64,000 bases of DNA, taken from NCBI GenBank assembly GCA_026710945.1, contig JAPOQA010000028.1, positions 1-64,000 of the forward strand. Direction: 5' to 3'. Under the pieces are notes generated by a model that made no database searches, was not told where the DNA came from, and was given only the letters and a program-made list of their open reading frames with translations. Both the position numbers and the translations under genes were made by a program. The stretch is from Chloroflexota bacterium (GTDB lineage: Bacteria; Chloroflexota; UBA11872; VXOZ01). This document shows positions 1 to 8,070 of the stretch, piece after piece (within the stretch, counting starts at the first letter, position 1; every line of letters starts with the position of its first letter).

Positions 1-5
1 CCCTC

Positions 6-1313
6 TGTATAGACCAGAGAGATACTTAACGGGTGTGCGCAGACATACTTTACACAGTATGGCACTCTTTCTGAGTAAAGAAGGAGGTGCCTCATGCCTT
101 GGAAGGAGAGTACTGTTGTGGATGCTAAGCGTGAATTCGTCGCTTTGGCGCGAGCGCCGGGGGCGAACATACGCGCGTTGTGTCGACGCTTTGCGATCTC
201 GCCGCCCACTGGCTATGCCTTGCTGCATCGTTACGCCGAGGAGGGGGAAGGGGCCTTCACGTCCCGCTCGCGACGGCCGCACCATTCGCCGCGGCGCACG
301 CCGTCTGCGGTGGAGGCGGTCGTGGTAGAACTGCGCAAGCGCCACCCGGCGTGGGGCGGTCGCAAGCTCCACCACGCACTGCTGAACGCCGGTCACACGG
401 TGGTTCCCAGCCCCAGCGCCATCACCAACATCCTCCATCGGCACGATCTCATCGACCCGGTGGAGCGAACGCACCGGGACTGGCAGCGCTTTGAACACCC
501 GTATCCCAACGACCTGTGGCAGATGGACTACAAGGGTCACTTCGCCGTGGACGCCGGGCGCTGCCACCCGCTCACCGTCCTGGACGACTGGCTTGGAAAG
601 CAAGACACTCATTCCCGCTTCGCCGTGGGTCTGTGGGCCTGTGGGGACGAGCGGGCAGACACGGTGCGGGCATGTCTGACGAGTGCCTTTCGCCGCTACG
701 GACTGCCGGCGCGTATGCTGATGGACAACGGGTCGCCGTGGGGCAGCAATGCCGCGCACCCGTACACCAGGCTTACCGTCTGGCTGCTGCGGCTGGGCGT
801 GTCGGTGAGCCATGGTCGCCCCTACCATCCGCAGACCCAGGGCAAAGAGGAGCGGTTCCACCGCACCTTGCAGGCTGAGGCGCTGCAAGGCAGGCGGTTC
901 GCCGACCTCGCGACCTGCCAAGCGGCCCTGGACCGCTGGCGGGACGTCTACAACCTGGAACGACCGCACCAGGCCCTCCACATGGCAACGCCCCTGAGCC
1001 GCTACGCGCCGAGCCGCCGCTCCTTCCCCGAGGAACTCCCCCCGATCACGTATGGCGACGGCGACGAGACGCGCAAGGTGATGGCGGAAGGTTGGGTCAA
1101 CTTTCAGGGACGAGAGTTCCGCGTCGGCAAGGCGTTTGTGGGTTGCCACATCGGCCTGAGACCAACCACCAGTGACGGCGTGTGGAGTGTGTGGTTCATG
1201 ACCCACCACATAGCAGAGCTGAACCTGCGCGGACCTCTGCCCCGTGTAAAAATACCAACTCATGTGTAAAGTATGTCCTCGTACACCTGTAAACTATGTG
1301 TCAGGTCTATACA
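6..1313 (+). mobile_element. Complete IS481-type insertion sequence
   Basis: Both ends are visible. The left end starts TGTATAGACC (6-15) and the right end finishes GGTCTATACA (1304-1313). The match continues inward for about 50 bp with gaps, including GACATACTTTACACA near 42-56 and its complement near 1259-1274. The flanks are CCCTC at 1-5 and CCCTC at 1314-1318, consistent with a 5-bp target duplication. The left flank starts at the window edge, so the duplication could be longer. The element holds a single intact transposase and lies at the edge of a CTCCCCAGGGAGAGG repeat array. Confidence 0.85.
94..1269 (+). CDS. IS481-family DDE transposase
   Basis: This 391-residue transposase catalyses cut-and-paste or copy-paste movement of its own element. 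The N-terminal ~100 residues are a helix-turn-helix region (ALCRRFAISPPTGYALLHRY). The integrase core follows with the DDE triad visible in WQMDYKG (first Asp), LMDNGSPWG (second Asp) and GKEERFHRTLQAE (Glu). The C-terminal ~80 residues form a small extra domain common in IS481 proteins. An AAGGAGG ribosome binding site precedes the ATG. The reading frame is uninterrupted, so the element may still be active. Family assignment rests on the motifs and the length. Confidence 0.9.
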   Translation: MPWKESTVVDAKREFVALARAPGANIRALCRRFAISPPTGYALLHRYAEEGEGAFTSRSRRPHHSPRRTPSAVEAVVVELRKRHPAWGGRKLHHALLNAGHTVVPSPSAITNILHRHDLIDPVERTHRDWQRFEHPYPNDLWQMDYKGHFAVDAGRCHPLTVLDDWLGKQDTHSRFAVGLWACGDERADTVRACLTSAFRRYGLPARMLMDNGSPWGSNAAHPYTRLTVWLLRLGVSVSHGRPYHPQTQGKEERFHRTLQAEALQGRRFADLATCQAALDRWRDVYNLERPHQALHMATPLSRYAPSRRSFPEELPPITYGDGDETRKVMAEGWVNFQGREFRVGKAFVGCHIGLRPTTSDGVWSVWFMTHHIAELNLRGPLPRVKIPTHV

Positions 1314-1317
1314 CCCT

Positions 1318-1650
1318 CTCCCCAGGGAGAGGGGGTCTTTCCTGCCTTCCAGCTTTGGGTGCGCAGAGATCGCTCCCGGGAAACGGCGTCGTCTTGGGTA
1401 CCGACTTTGCGTGCTCGAAGGTCTCCCCAGGGAGAGGGAGTCTTTCCTGCCAAACAGCTTTGGGTGCGCAGAGATCGCTCCCGGGAAGCGGCGTCCTCTT
1501 GGCTACCGACTTTGCGTGTGCAAAGTTCTCCCCAGGGAGAGGAGGTCTTTCCTGCCTACTAGCTTTGGGTGCGCAGAGATCGCTCCCGGGAAACGGCGTC
1601 CTCTTGGGTACCGACTTTGTGTGTGCAAAGTTCTCCCCAGGGAGAGGAGG
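1318..1650. repeat. 105-bp tandem repeat, three units plus a partial unit
   Basis: The word CCCAGGGAGAGG recurs at 1321, 1426, 1531 and 1636, exactly 105 bp apart, and the sequence between is nearly identical. Each 105-bp unit is itself an imperfect dimer of a ~52-bp element: CTCCC, a short hairpin loop, GGGA, then a GCTTTGGGTGTGCAAAG-like tail. Related 52-bp units occur near 7975-8036, 9285-9412 and 53024-53126. Because 105 is a multiple of 3, long open frames run across the array on both strands, but they encode only the repeat and are not genes. Confidence 0.85.
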
Positions 1651-1925
1651 TAGACAGTACACCACCGGCCAGAGCTATGCTGCCCCTGCCGCACTCCCGG
1701 AATCGAGGGTCTCAAGAGGGAGGCAGCCATCCACCTTGTGTACGGTGTTGCGCGCAAGTTTCATTGCGTGAGGTCGAACAGCATTCGAGCCTCGGCTGGC
1801 TTCCGTTTTGGGTGGTTTTCGTGCCGTTTACTCTAACTTGCTCACAGCGGACAAGCGGGGTACACTTGCGCTCAATGCAGCGTCCCTGACGAAGTCATCC
1901 TTCACCGTCCGAACAAGCGCAGCCC

Positions 1926-3158
1926 ATGGCAACTACGGCACCGTCGTCCGCGAGCTTCTTTACCCTCTCGTGGATTGCGATGTCCGCCTTCTTCGTCATC
2001 CTCTTCTTCAATGTCGGCGCTGCCAATCCGCCGCGCGCGCAACTGCCAGTCTACGTTGAGAGCGCGCTGGCAGGTGCGCCGATTGTCACCTCGATTGTTC
2101 AGTCGACGTTTCACGTCGTTTTTGCGGCGATGCTCTTGGTTGGCGGTTTTCTCGCCGACCGTTTCCGTCCCAAGCGAACGTTTGTCATCGGGTTGCTCAC
2201 CCCTGCGGTTGCCGGATTCCTGTTGATCGCGCAGGAGGTCTGGCAACTCGTGCTTGTGGCGGCGCTCACGGGCACCTTCTTTGCGCTGCACGCGGCCGGC
2301 AGTCGCGCCTACCTCGTGCTGGCGGTGCCGCTCAAACGCATGGGACTGCTCGGCAACCTCTATGAGCTTGGATTCACGTTAGGCGCGGCTCTTGGCAATG
2401 CCGCCGTTGGCGTCATCGCCGCAAGGTCGGGCTTTCCACTCGCCGGCATTGTCATCGTAGCCTTGGGCTTCCTCACCGCCCTTGGCGCGCAGCTTTGGCT
2501 GCCGTCGGTTACGCCAAAGTTTGAGAGCGCTGAGCCCATTACTCTGGGGAGCTATTGGCAGATGGTGCAGCGCCGCTCAGTGCAACTCTTGCTTCTGCTG
2601 CGCGGTCTACCGACGATCTATTGGGCCACGGGGCAACTGGTGATTGGCATCCAACTCCTGCGCTTGACGGGGTCCCCCGTGGCGCCGGCGCTCTTCTATG
2701 CGGTGAGTCTGCTGGCAATCGGTACTACCATGATGCCGGTGGGCTGGGCCTCCGACCGGTGGGGCAGCGGCCTGCCGGTTCTCGCGTCTACGGTGCTCGT
2801 AATCATCGGGGCGGTATTGGCGGCCATATTCGTAAACGACGTCTGGGGACTTGTCTGTGGGGCTTTCGTTGGGCATTTGGGCGCGTGGTGGCTTTCCGGT
2901 CTCTTTCCGCTCCTGGTCGCCGAAAGCGGCGCGCACGATGAACAGGGCCGCCTCGTCGCCGTCACGGAGATGGCTTGGAACATTGGCGCGGTGGTGGGCG
3001 CTTTGGGAGCGGGAGCGCTCTTAACCGTTCACCTCAGCGCGCCGTTCCTGGTGGCGGCGTGGCTGAATATTCCCACGCTTTTCATTGCCATGCTCGTGGC
3101 GAACGGCGGACACCGGCTGGTGACCGACAAGCCCGTGGCGGCACTCGAAACCGGCTAG
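1926..3158 (+). CDS. MFS transporter, 12 TM (first of a pair)
   Basis: This 410-residue integral membrane protein has alternating hydrophobic segments throughout, typical of a 12-helix major facilitator superfamily carrier. A GGFLADRFRPKR motif follows TM2, matching the MFS signature loop G-x-x-x-D-R-x-x-x-R/K, and a second such loop, GWASDRWGSG, lies after TM8. It is followed 34 bp later by a related MFS gene, so the two are probably co-transcribed. Substrate cannot be read from the sequence. Neighbouring amidohydrolase and Ldh_2 genes suggest uptake or export of small organic acids or amides, which is inference. Confidence 0.85.
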   Translation: MATTAPSSASFFTLSWIAMSAFFVILFFNVGAANPPRAQLPVYVESALAGAPIVTSIVQSTFHVVFAAMLLVGGFLADRFRPKRTFVIGLLTPAVAGFLLIAQEVWQLVLVAALTGTFFALHAAGSRAYLVLAVPLKRMGLLGNLYELGFTLGAALGNAAVGVIAARSGFPLAGIVIVALGFLTALGAQLWLPSVTPKFESAEPITLGSYWQMVQRRSVQLLLLLRGLPTIYWATGQLVIGIQLLRLTGSPVAPALFYAVSLLAIGTTMMPVGWASDRWGSGLPVLASTVLVIIGAVLAAIFVNDVWGLVCGAFVGHLGAWWLSGLFPLLVAESGAHDEQGRLVAVTEMAWNIGAVVGALGAGALLTVHLSAPFLVAAWLNIPTLFIAMLVANGGHRLVTDKPVAALETG

Positions 3159-3192
3159 AAAACGCCATACCAGCAGGAGAAAGGTACAGCGA

Positions 3193-4437
3193 ATGGTTGC
3201 AGGCTTGCGCGCGCGCATGGGCCGGTTCGCCTCATGGCGGTCGGTCGTGATCATGTTCGGGCTCCTGTTCGTGAATCTCGTATTTATGAGTCCGGCGCAG
3301 GGCCTGATACCGGTTTTCGTTGAGAAAGAGCTGGAACAGCCGCCGTTCTTTACGGCGATCGTCGTTTCGATGCATACGGCCGTCTATGGCGTCATGCTGC
3401 TGGTCGGTGGCGTGCTGGCCGACCGGCTGGGCGCGAAGTGGACGCTGGTGCTGGGGTTCTGCGGCGCTATCGCCGTGGGTCTCATGCTGCAAATGAAGAC
3501 TGTGTGGCTGCTGCTTGTCATTGCGCCGGTGTACGGCCTGCTCTTTTCGTTCATGACCACCGGCAGCCGCACGTATCTCGCACGCGCCCTGCCCTTGGGG
3601 CAGATGGGCATTGGTGGCGCATATTATTTCTTGTGCCTCACGATTTCCATGGCAGTGGGCAGCGCAATTGGCGGCTTGATTGCTGACACCTGGGGGTTTG
3701 CCAAGCTGGGCCTGATTGCCATCACTGCCGGTCTGGTGCTGGTGCCGCTCACGGCATGGTTGCTGCCTTCAGTCGAATCCGGTAGCGAAGAACCGGACTC
3801 TGATGAGAGTGCCGAACAGCGGAAGGCTGCGTTTTCGGACTACCTTGGGCTTCTGCGCGACCCAAGAATTCTCTCCCTGTGCGGACTGCGCTTCTGCGCT
3901 ACTTACTTCTACGGCACTATGAACCTGCTGCTGGTGTTGCAGCTCTTCCGGCTCACGGATTCGGTTACGTTTGTGGGGGTTTACGGCAGCGCCATTCTCT
4001 TCATCATCGGTCCGACCCAGCTCATTATTGGCTGGGCTGCCGATAAGTACGGCCGGAGCGGGCCGGTTCGCATGGCAGCCGTTTTCGTGTTGAGTGGCGC
4101 GGTTCTCATCACACTCTTCATTAATGACCAGTGGTTGCTTGCCGCCAGCGGCTTGTTGGCAAACATGGGCGCGTGGTGGTTCTCCGGTCTCTATCCAAAA
4201 CTCGTGGCGGAGGCCGGTTCGGCAGAGGAACAGGGCCGCCTCATTGCCATTACGGAGTTCTTCTGGGCGGTGGGCATTCTGGCGGGCACGCTCATTTCCG
4301 GCACGTTGGTGTCAGTGTTCCTGCGACTACCTTTTATCGTCTGCGTAGGGGTTACGATTCCTATGTTCCTCCTGGCCATGTTGGTGGCGCGGGGCTATCA
4401 TCGCGCGCCTGATAGCGAGACCGTCGCGTCCGGCTGA
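3193..4437 (+). CDS. MFS transporter, 12 TM (second of a pair)
   Basis: This 414-residue paralogue of the preceding gene has the same architecture: GGVLADRLGAKW in the TM2-3 loop, GWAADKYGRSG in the TM8-9 loop, and a central acidic loop (ESGSEEPDSDESAEQR) between TM6 and TM7. AGGAGAAAGG lies upstream of the ATG. Both genes share a GAWW(L/F)SGL(F/Y)P segment late in the protein, which supports a local duplication. It may form a tandem transport unit or provide two substrate specificities. No regulator lies nearby. Confidence 0.85.
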   Translation: MVAGLRARMGRFASWRSVVIMFGLLFVNLVFMSPAQGLIPVFVEKELEQPPFFTAIVVSMHTAVYGVMLLVGGVLADRLGAKWTLVLGFCGAIAVGLMLQMKTVWLLLVIAPVYGLLFSFMTTGSRTYLARALPLGQMGIGGAYYFLCLTISMAVGSAIGGLIADTWGFAKLGLIAITAGLVLVPLTAWLLPSVESGSEEPDSDESAEQRKAAFSDYLGLLRDPRILSLCGLRFCATYFYGTMNLLLVLQLFRLTDSVTFVGVYGSAILFIIGPTQLIIGWAADKYGRSGPVRMAAVFVLSGAVLITLFINDQWLLAASGLLANMGAWWFSGLYPKLVAEAGSAEEQGRLIAITEFFWAVGILAGTLISGTLVSVFLRLPFIVCVGVTIPMFLLAMLVARGYHRAPDSETVASG

Positions 4438-4528
4438 GCCCGCCAGGGAGAGGGTCGGGGTGAGGGGATCCTTGCTTACTCGGTTTCTCTCTCCCTGTAG
4501 GAGACCTTTGCGGAACTCCTCCCCGACG

Positions 4529-4690
4529 GGCTGACAGGGGTATGTATTCTATAATCGACTTCACATGTCATTCCGAACGGAGCGCAGTGGAGTGTCGCTA
4601 AGAGCGCGGAATCTAAAGCACATCTCCGCAAATCAGCATTTTTAGATTCCTCGCTGCGCTCGGAATGACATTTACATACCCCTGTCAGCC
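4529..4690. repeat. 162-bp MITE-like element with 18-bp perfect terminal inverted repeats
   Basis: GGCTGACAGGGGTATGTA at 4529-4546 is the exact reverse complement of 4673-4690. Inside lies an imperfect palindrome of the dispersed TCATTCCGAACGGAGCG / GGAATCTAAAG type (about 4566-4670). There is no coding capacity. The flanks both contain CGACGGG, but at different offsets, so a target duplication is uncertain. The ends differ from those of the 26.6-kb IS. Confidence 0.7.
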
Positions 4691-4994
4691 TTCGACGGGG
4701 GAAGATGGGACAGAGTAAACGGATTGACGGTATGCTACTATAAGCTGTACACGCACCTCTGGATTCCTCGGTTTCTCAACCGCGCTTTTGCCGGAATGAG
4801 GGTGGTTAATTGCCCATATGCGATAGCCCTGGGTGGAATATTGACCCAATACTTCTAAGGAGAGTACAATACATGCATGTATCGCATCTTACACCCCCAC
4901 CGTGTGAGATGTGACGAGCGTTGTGCTCATAGCTGTTGGCGCTATTGGTTCGTGCAATGGTAGCGTCCACTGCTGGAGCCGCGGCCTATGAGTC

Positions 4995-5087
4995 ATGAAA
5001 CTTAGGGTTGCCTTTGTTTTCATGGTACTGCTACTGGCCGTTTTGGCTTGTAAGTGCGGGATCGCCACCTTCATCTGCTCAGACTAA
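4995..5087 (+). CDS. Possible 30-residue micro-lipoprotein
   Basis: An ATG opens a 30-codon frame with a positively charged start (MKLR), a hydrophobic core and a lipobox-like LLAVLAC ending at Cys19. A short cysteine-containing tail follows (KCGIATFICSD). The pattern resembles entericidin-size lipoproteins. The ribosome binding site is poor and there is no homology I can recall, so this may be chance. Confidence 0.3.
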   Translation: MKLRVAFVFMVLLLAVLACKCGIATFICSD

Positions 5088-5226
5088 GGCCGCATTATCG
5101 CCATCTGCTTAGCTTCGGCCGCGTCGGAGCATTAGTGCGGCAACACGCATAGTCCACCCCACCTTAATGACCCCGTGCTATGTCTTGGGATCTAGCGCGG
5201 AGCCTTGATTTCCATGGAGGTATCTG

Positions 5227-5430
5227 ATGGAAAGCAATTCAATTCCTACTGTTTTTCTCGTGATTGGACTGCTACTCTACTTTCTCCCCTTCAGTGTGGC
5301 CTTGCTCCGGCTGCACACTGGCCGCACAAAGATATTCTTTGTGAATCTCCTGTGCGGCTGGACGGCTATAGGTTGGGTTGTTGCCATGCTCATGGCGCTG
5401 GATGTCATCAACGCTAGAAAGCCGCTGTAG
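5227..5430 (+). CDS. Superinfection-immunity-like small membrane protein
   Basis: This 67-residue protein has two hydrophobic helices: residues ~8-26 (VFLVIGLLLYFLPFSVALL) and ~38-58. The pattern LLLYFLPFSVALLR, a short charged linker, then NLLCGWTAIGWVVAMLMAL is characteristic of the Imm_superinfection (T4 Imm-like) family found in many bacterial chromosomes. GGAGGT lies just upstream of the ATG. Phage T4 Imm blocks DNA entry. Most chromosomal homologues are uncharacterised, so a defence role is inference. It stands alone. Confidence 0.65.
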   Translation: MESNSIPTVFLVIGLLLYFLPFSVALLRLHTGRTKIFFVNLLCGWTAIGWVVAMLMALDVINARKPL

Positions 5431-5705
5431 TAACTCTCTACGCCGCCGCTTTCACCGCCCGCTCCATGAAGTCTTCGAAGAGTATTCCTGACTGCCCCCA
5501 CCCTACAAACCCCGATCCTGAAACTCCTGATTCCGTTATCTGGCTCGTTGATTCGGGAACGGTGAGGCTCACTCTTACCCTAGCCCTCTTCCTGTGGCGG
5601 AGGGCATTCTTGGATACAGGAAAGTGGGAGTCTTTGCACCCAACCATAGGGTTAACACGTGTTCCTTTCCGCGGAGCATTGGGATATATCCCTATAGCCG
5701 GGGTG

Positions 5706-5711
5706 TATAAT
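5706..5711 (+). promoter_or_regulatory. Candidate -10 box upstream of the amidohydrolase pair
   Basis: TATAAT lies 44 bp before the amidohydrolase start, preceded by the perfect palindrome GGGATATATCCC (5681-5692), which could be an operator. No good -35 hexamer is seen at the usual distance. Confidence 0.3.
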
Positions 5712-5754
5712 CGGTAGCATACAGTGTCCATGAGAGTTGAGGGAACGCAGCACT

Positions 5755-6543
5755 ATGATCATCGACGTCCACGTTCACTCGCGGCTGGGGCCGGACCCGC
5801 ATGGTTTTCAATACTTGCTGGAGCAGGCGGCAGCGCTGGACGTTACCCTCTGCGTGAACAGCTTGAGCCCCAAAGATGGTACCGGCATGTCGTACGATCC
5901 GGGAAGAGATGAAGTGAAGCGGTGTAACGATTGGACGGCCGAGCTGGCCGCCGCGCACCCGGAGCGCATCATCCCCATGTGGTACCTCAATCCCGCGCAC
6001 GGCGACTTTGCCTGCCGAGAGCTTGAAGAGCGTGTGGCCGCTTACCCCGGCCAGCAAGGCGTGAAACTCTGGGTAGCGGTGCGCTGCAACGATCCGCGCC
6101 TGGATCCCATCATGCGCCTCTGCGCGAAACACAAACTGCCGGTGCTGCAGCACACATGGTTCAAGGTCACGGGTAACCTGCCCGGTGAGTCCACACCGAT
6201 GGACCTCCGCGTGCTGGCGCTGCGGCATCCCGACGTGAGCTTCTTCTGGGGGCACTGCGGCGGCGATTACGAGTACGGCGCTAAGTGCGCCCGCGGATTA
6301 CCCAACGTCTACATGGACCTGGGTGGCGGCGAGGCGATGAACGGCTATGTCGAATTGCTGGTGGAGCATGAGACCGCCAACCACATCGTCTTCGGCAGCG
6401 ACGCGCCGGGGCGCTCATTGGTGTCCCAGCTTGCCAAGGTGTGCGGGGCGGATCTGAGCGAGGAAGAGCAGGACAAAATTCTCTTCCGCAATGCCCAAGC
6501 CCTCTTCGACCAACAGAAACCCGCCAACGGAGCAACGTCATGA
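5755..6543 (+). CDS. Amidohydrolase_2 family metal-dependent hydrolase
   Basis: This 262-residue TIM-barrel hydrolase keeps the expected ligands: HVH near the N-terminus (IIDVHVHSRLG), a His after strand 5 (VLQHTWF), a His after strand 6 (FFWGHCGGDYEYG) and the catalytic Asp in FGSDAPGRSL. The family includes decarboxylases and lactonases; the substrate is unknown. I start it at the ATG at 5755 because the family motif begins immediately there. The stop overlaps the start of the next gene (ATGA), indicating translational coupling. Confidence 0.8.
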   Translation: MIIDVHVHSRLGPDPHGFQYLLEQAAALDVTLCVNSLSPKDGTGMSYDPGRDEVKRCNDWTAELAAAHPERIIPMWYLNPAHGDFACRELEERVAAYPGQQGVKLWVAVRCNDPRLDPIMRLCAKHKLPVLQHTWFKVTGNLPGESTPMDLRVLALRHPDVSFFWGHCGGDYEYGAKCARGLPNVYMDLGGGEAMNGYVELLVEHETANHIVFGSDAPGRSLVSQLAKVCGADLSEEEQDKILFRNAQALFDQQKPANGATS

Positions 6544-7307
6544 TCGATGCCAACGCGTACATTGGCAATTGGCCGTTCCGGCAACTACGCTACACGACAC
6601 ATATCGCGTTACTCGACAAGATGGACGCGCTCAGCATTGAGAAGGCCGTCGTGTCGTCGCTCGAAAACGTCTTCTATAAAGACCAGCTTGCCGGCAACCG
6701 CCACTTGCATTCCGAAGTGCACCACCACGCCGACCGGCTCCTCCCCGCTTTTACCATCAACCCGATGTTTCCCGGTTGGGAAGAAGACCTCGCCATCTGC
6801 GTGCGGGAATTCGGCATGCGGGTCATGCGGCTGCATCCCAACTACCACCAGTTCGCGCTGGACTCAGCGGAGGGCGCGGCGGTCCTGGCAGCGGCCCGGG
6901 CGCACAACTTTGTGGTAATTCTGACAACCGGATTGGAAGATACGCGCCATCACCACCCGCTCGTAAAGGTACCCGACGTGCCCAGCGCGCAGGTTGCGGC
7001 GGCAGTTTCAGCGTTTCCCGACGTGCGGTTTCTTGTCGCAGCAGAGAGATTCACGGGCATTAACGCCGTCTGGTCGGAGGCTACCCACACGGAAAACCTG
7101 CATTTCGAGATTTCCCGCGTGCAAGGGCCGGTGGGAGACATCGAGAAGCTCTGCAGAACAATGGGCGCCGACCGCGTGCTCCTCGGAACCAACCTGCCGC
7201 TGCACGTGCCCGAAGCCGCCACGCTGGCAATTGCGCATGCAAATATAGCCGCCGACGCACGCCGGATGATCGAGCAGGAAAATGCCGCGAGACTATTCGG
7301 CCTCTAG
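6540..7307 (+). CDS. Degenerate amidohydrolase_2 paralogue, coupled to the preceding gene
   Basis: This 255-residue protein starts in an ATGA overlap with the upstream hydrolase. The fold signature is recognisable (MIDANAYIGNWPFR start, RVMRLHPNYHQF, GADRVLLGTNLPLH), but the metal ligands are missing. HxH is replaced by DAN and the catalytic Asp by Asn in GTNLP. It may therefore be a non-catalytic partner subunit of the upstream enzyme, or use a different chemistry. Several His residues (HHHP near residue 140) remain but are not at family positions. An active hydrolase cannot be excluded from sequence alone. Confidence 0.65.
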   Translation: MIDANAYIGNWPFRQLRYTTHIALLDKMDALSIEKAVVSSLENVFYKDQLAGNRHLHSEVHHHADRLLPAFTINPMFPGWEEDLAICVREFGMRVMRLHPNYHQFALDSAEGAAVLAAARAHNFVVILTTGLEDTRHHHPLVKVPDVPSAQVAAAVSAFPDVRFLVAAERFTGINAVWSEATHTENLHFEISRVQGPVGDIEKLCRTMGADRVLLGTNLPLHVPEAATLAIAHANIAADARRMIEQENAARLFGL

Positions 7308-8070
7308 TCGGCGTGCCCTTGGGCGCTTGGCGGGCAGAGGCAATCAACTATTCGATTGATGTTTGGGCACCCACTAACCTTGTGGCCGTAGTACTAGCTG
7401 CCATTAAAAGTCATGAGGTGCCGCGAACGCCCATTATTCTTCAAGGTACAAGTCTGCAATCCGCCCCAACTGCTGGGGACAGCCTGGCGAATGCCTGAGC
7501 GCGGACTTGCAATCGAATGGTAACTGCGTCGTACGTCATACCCTCACGTTCGTTATGAAGAGGGTGCTTCTCTGCCTGCCAAGCCTTCGCGCAAGCAAGG
7601 GAAACTCTCGGTACCGCTATAGTCTCAGCCAACGCCTTCTCAGACTGACAGTGTAAGCCGTCTTTGTCCTCCAGGGGGGCTTTGGCGAGTCTTGGCAGAG
7701 CGAACGAGACTTGGCTGTGTCGACAAAGAGTTACACTCATTCCCTCTTCCGAGGGACTATCTTTGGCAAACGGCATGCGTTGTGCAAGGGATTCCAACGG
7801 CAGCGGAACTCTATCGCCTATGCCAGGTTTTCTTGCAGGCCTCCACTTAAGTCAACAAAGACTGCGGCACTTCTCTCTCAGAAGTCCGGCAACCTATGAG
7901 TCCTGCTGGTGAGGCAGTTCATTGCAGCCCCATTAGGAGACCTTTGCGAAACCTGAGCGGAAGCGAGAGCGTTCCCTCTCCCTCGACGGGAGAGGGGGTG
8001 CCCCTGCTTGAAAGTGGGGTTATGCAAAGGTCTCCATTAGGGCTATACCCACTGGCCGTGCTACGTTACG
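7308..8070. other. Intergenic region with an inverted-repeat element
   Basis: No credible gene is seen in 763 bp. The right end holds an inverted pair: CATTAGGAGACCTTTGCGAAACC near 7930-7952 and GGTTATGCAAAGGTCTCCATTAG near 8019-8041. These flank a CTCTCCCTCGACGGGAGAG hairpin and represent one unit of the 52-bp repeat family. Confidence 0.5.

Larger units (their letters stand above)
4438..5226. other. Intergenic region with repeats; no well-supported gene except a possible micro-lipoprotein
   Basis: After the MFS pair come a fragment of the CTCTCCC/GGAGACCTTTGC repeat (about 4440-4520) and the MITE-like element at 4529-4690. The AT-richer stretch from 4700 to 5220 has no recognisable gene apart from a 30-codon candidate at 4995-5087. 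Confidence 0.6.

Noticed and set aside
1318-1650. CRISPR array
   Set aside because: The units are 105 bp with no unique spacers, and no cas genes are in the window.
1262-1771. Long open frames on both strands across the 105-bp array, resembling a repeat protein
   Set aside because: The frames are open only because the repeat length is a multiple of three. The residues simply translate the hairpin repeat, without ribosome binding sites or a known domain.
7313-7498. 61-codon open frame after the amidohydrolase pair
   Set aside because: No ribosome binding site or family resemblance could be seen.
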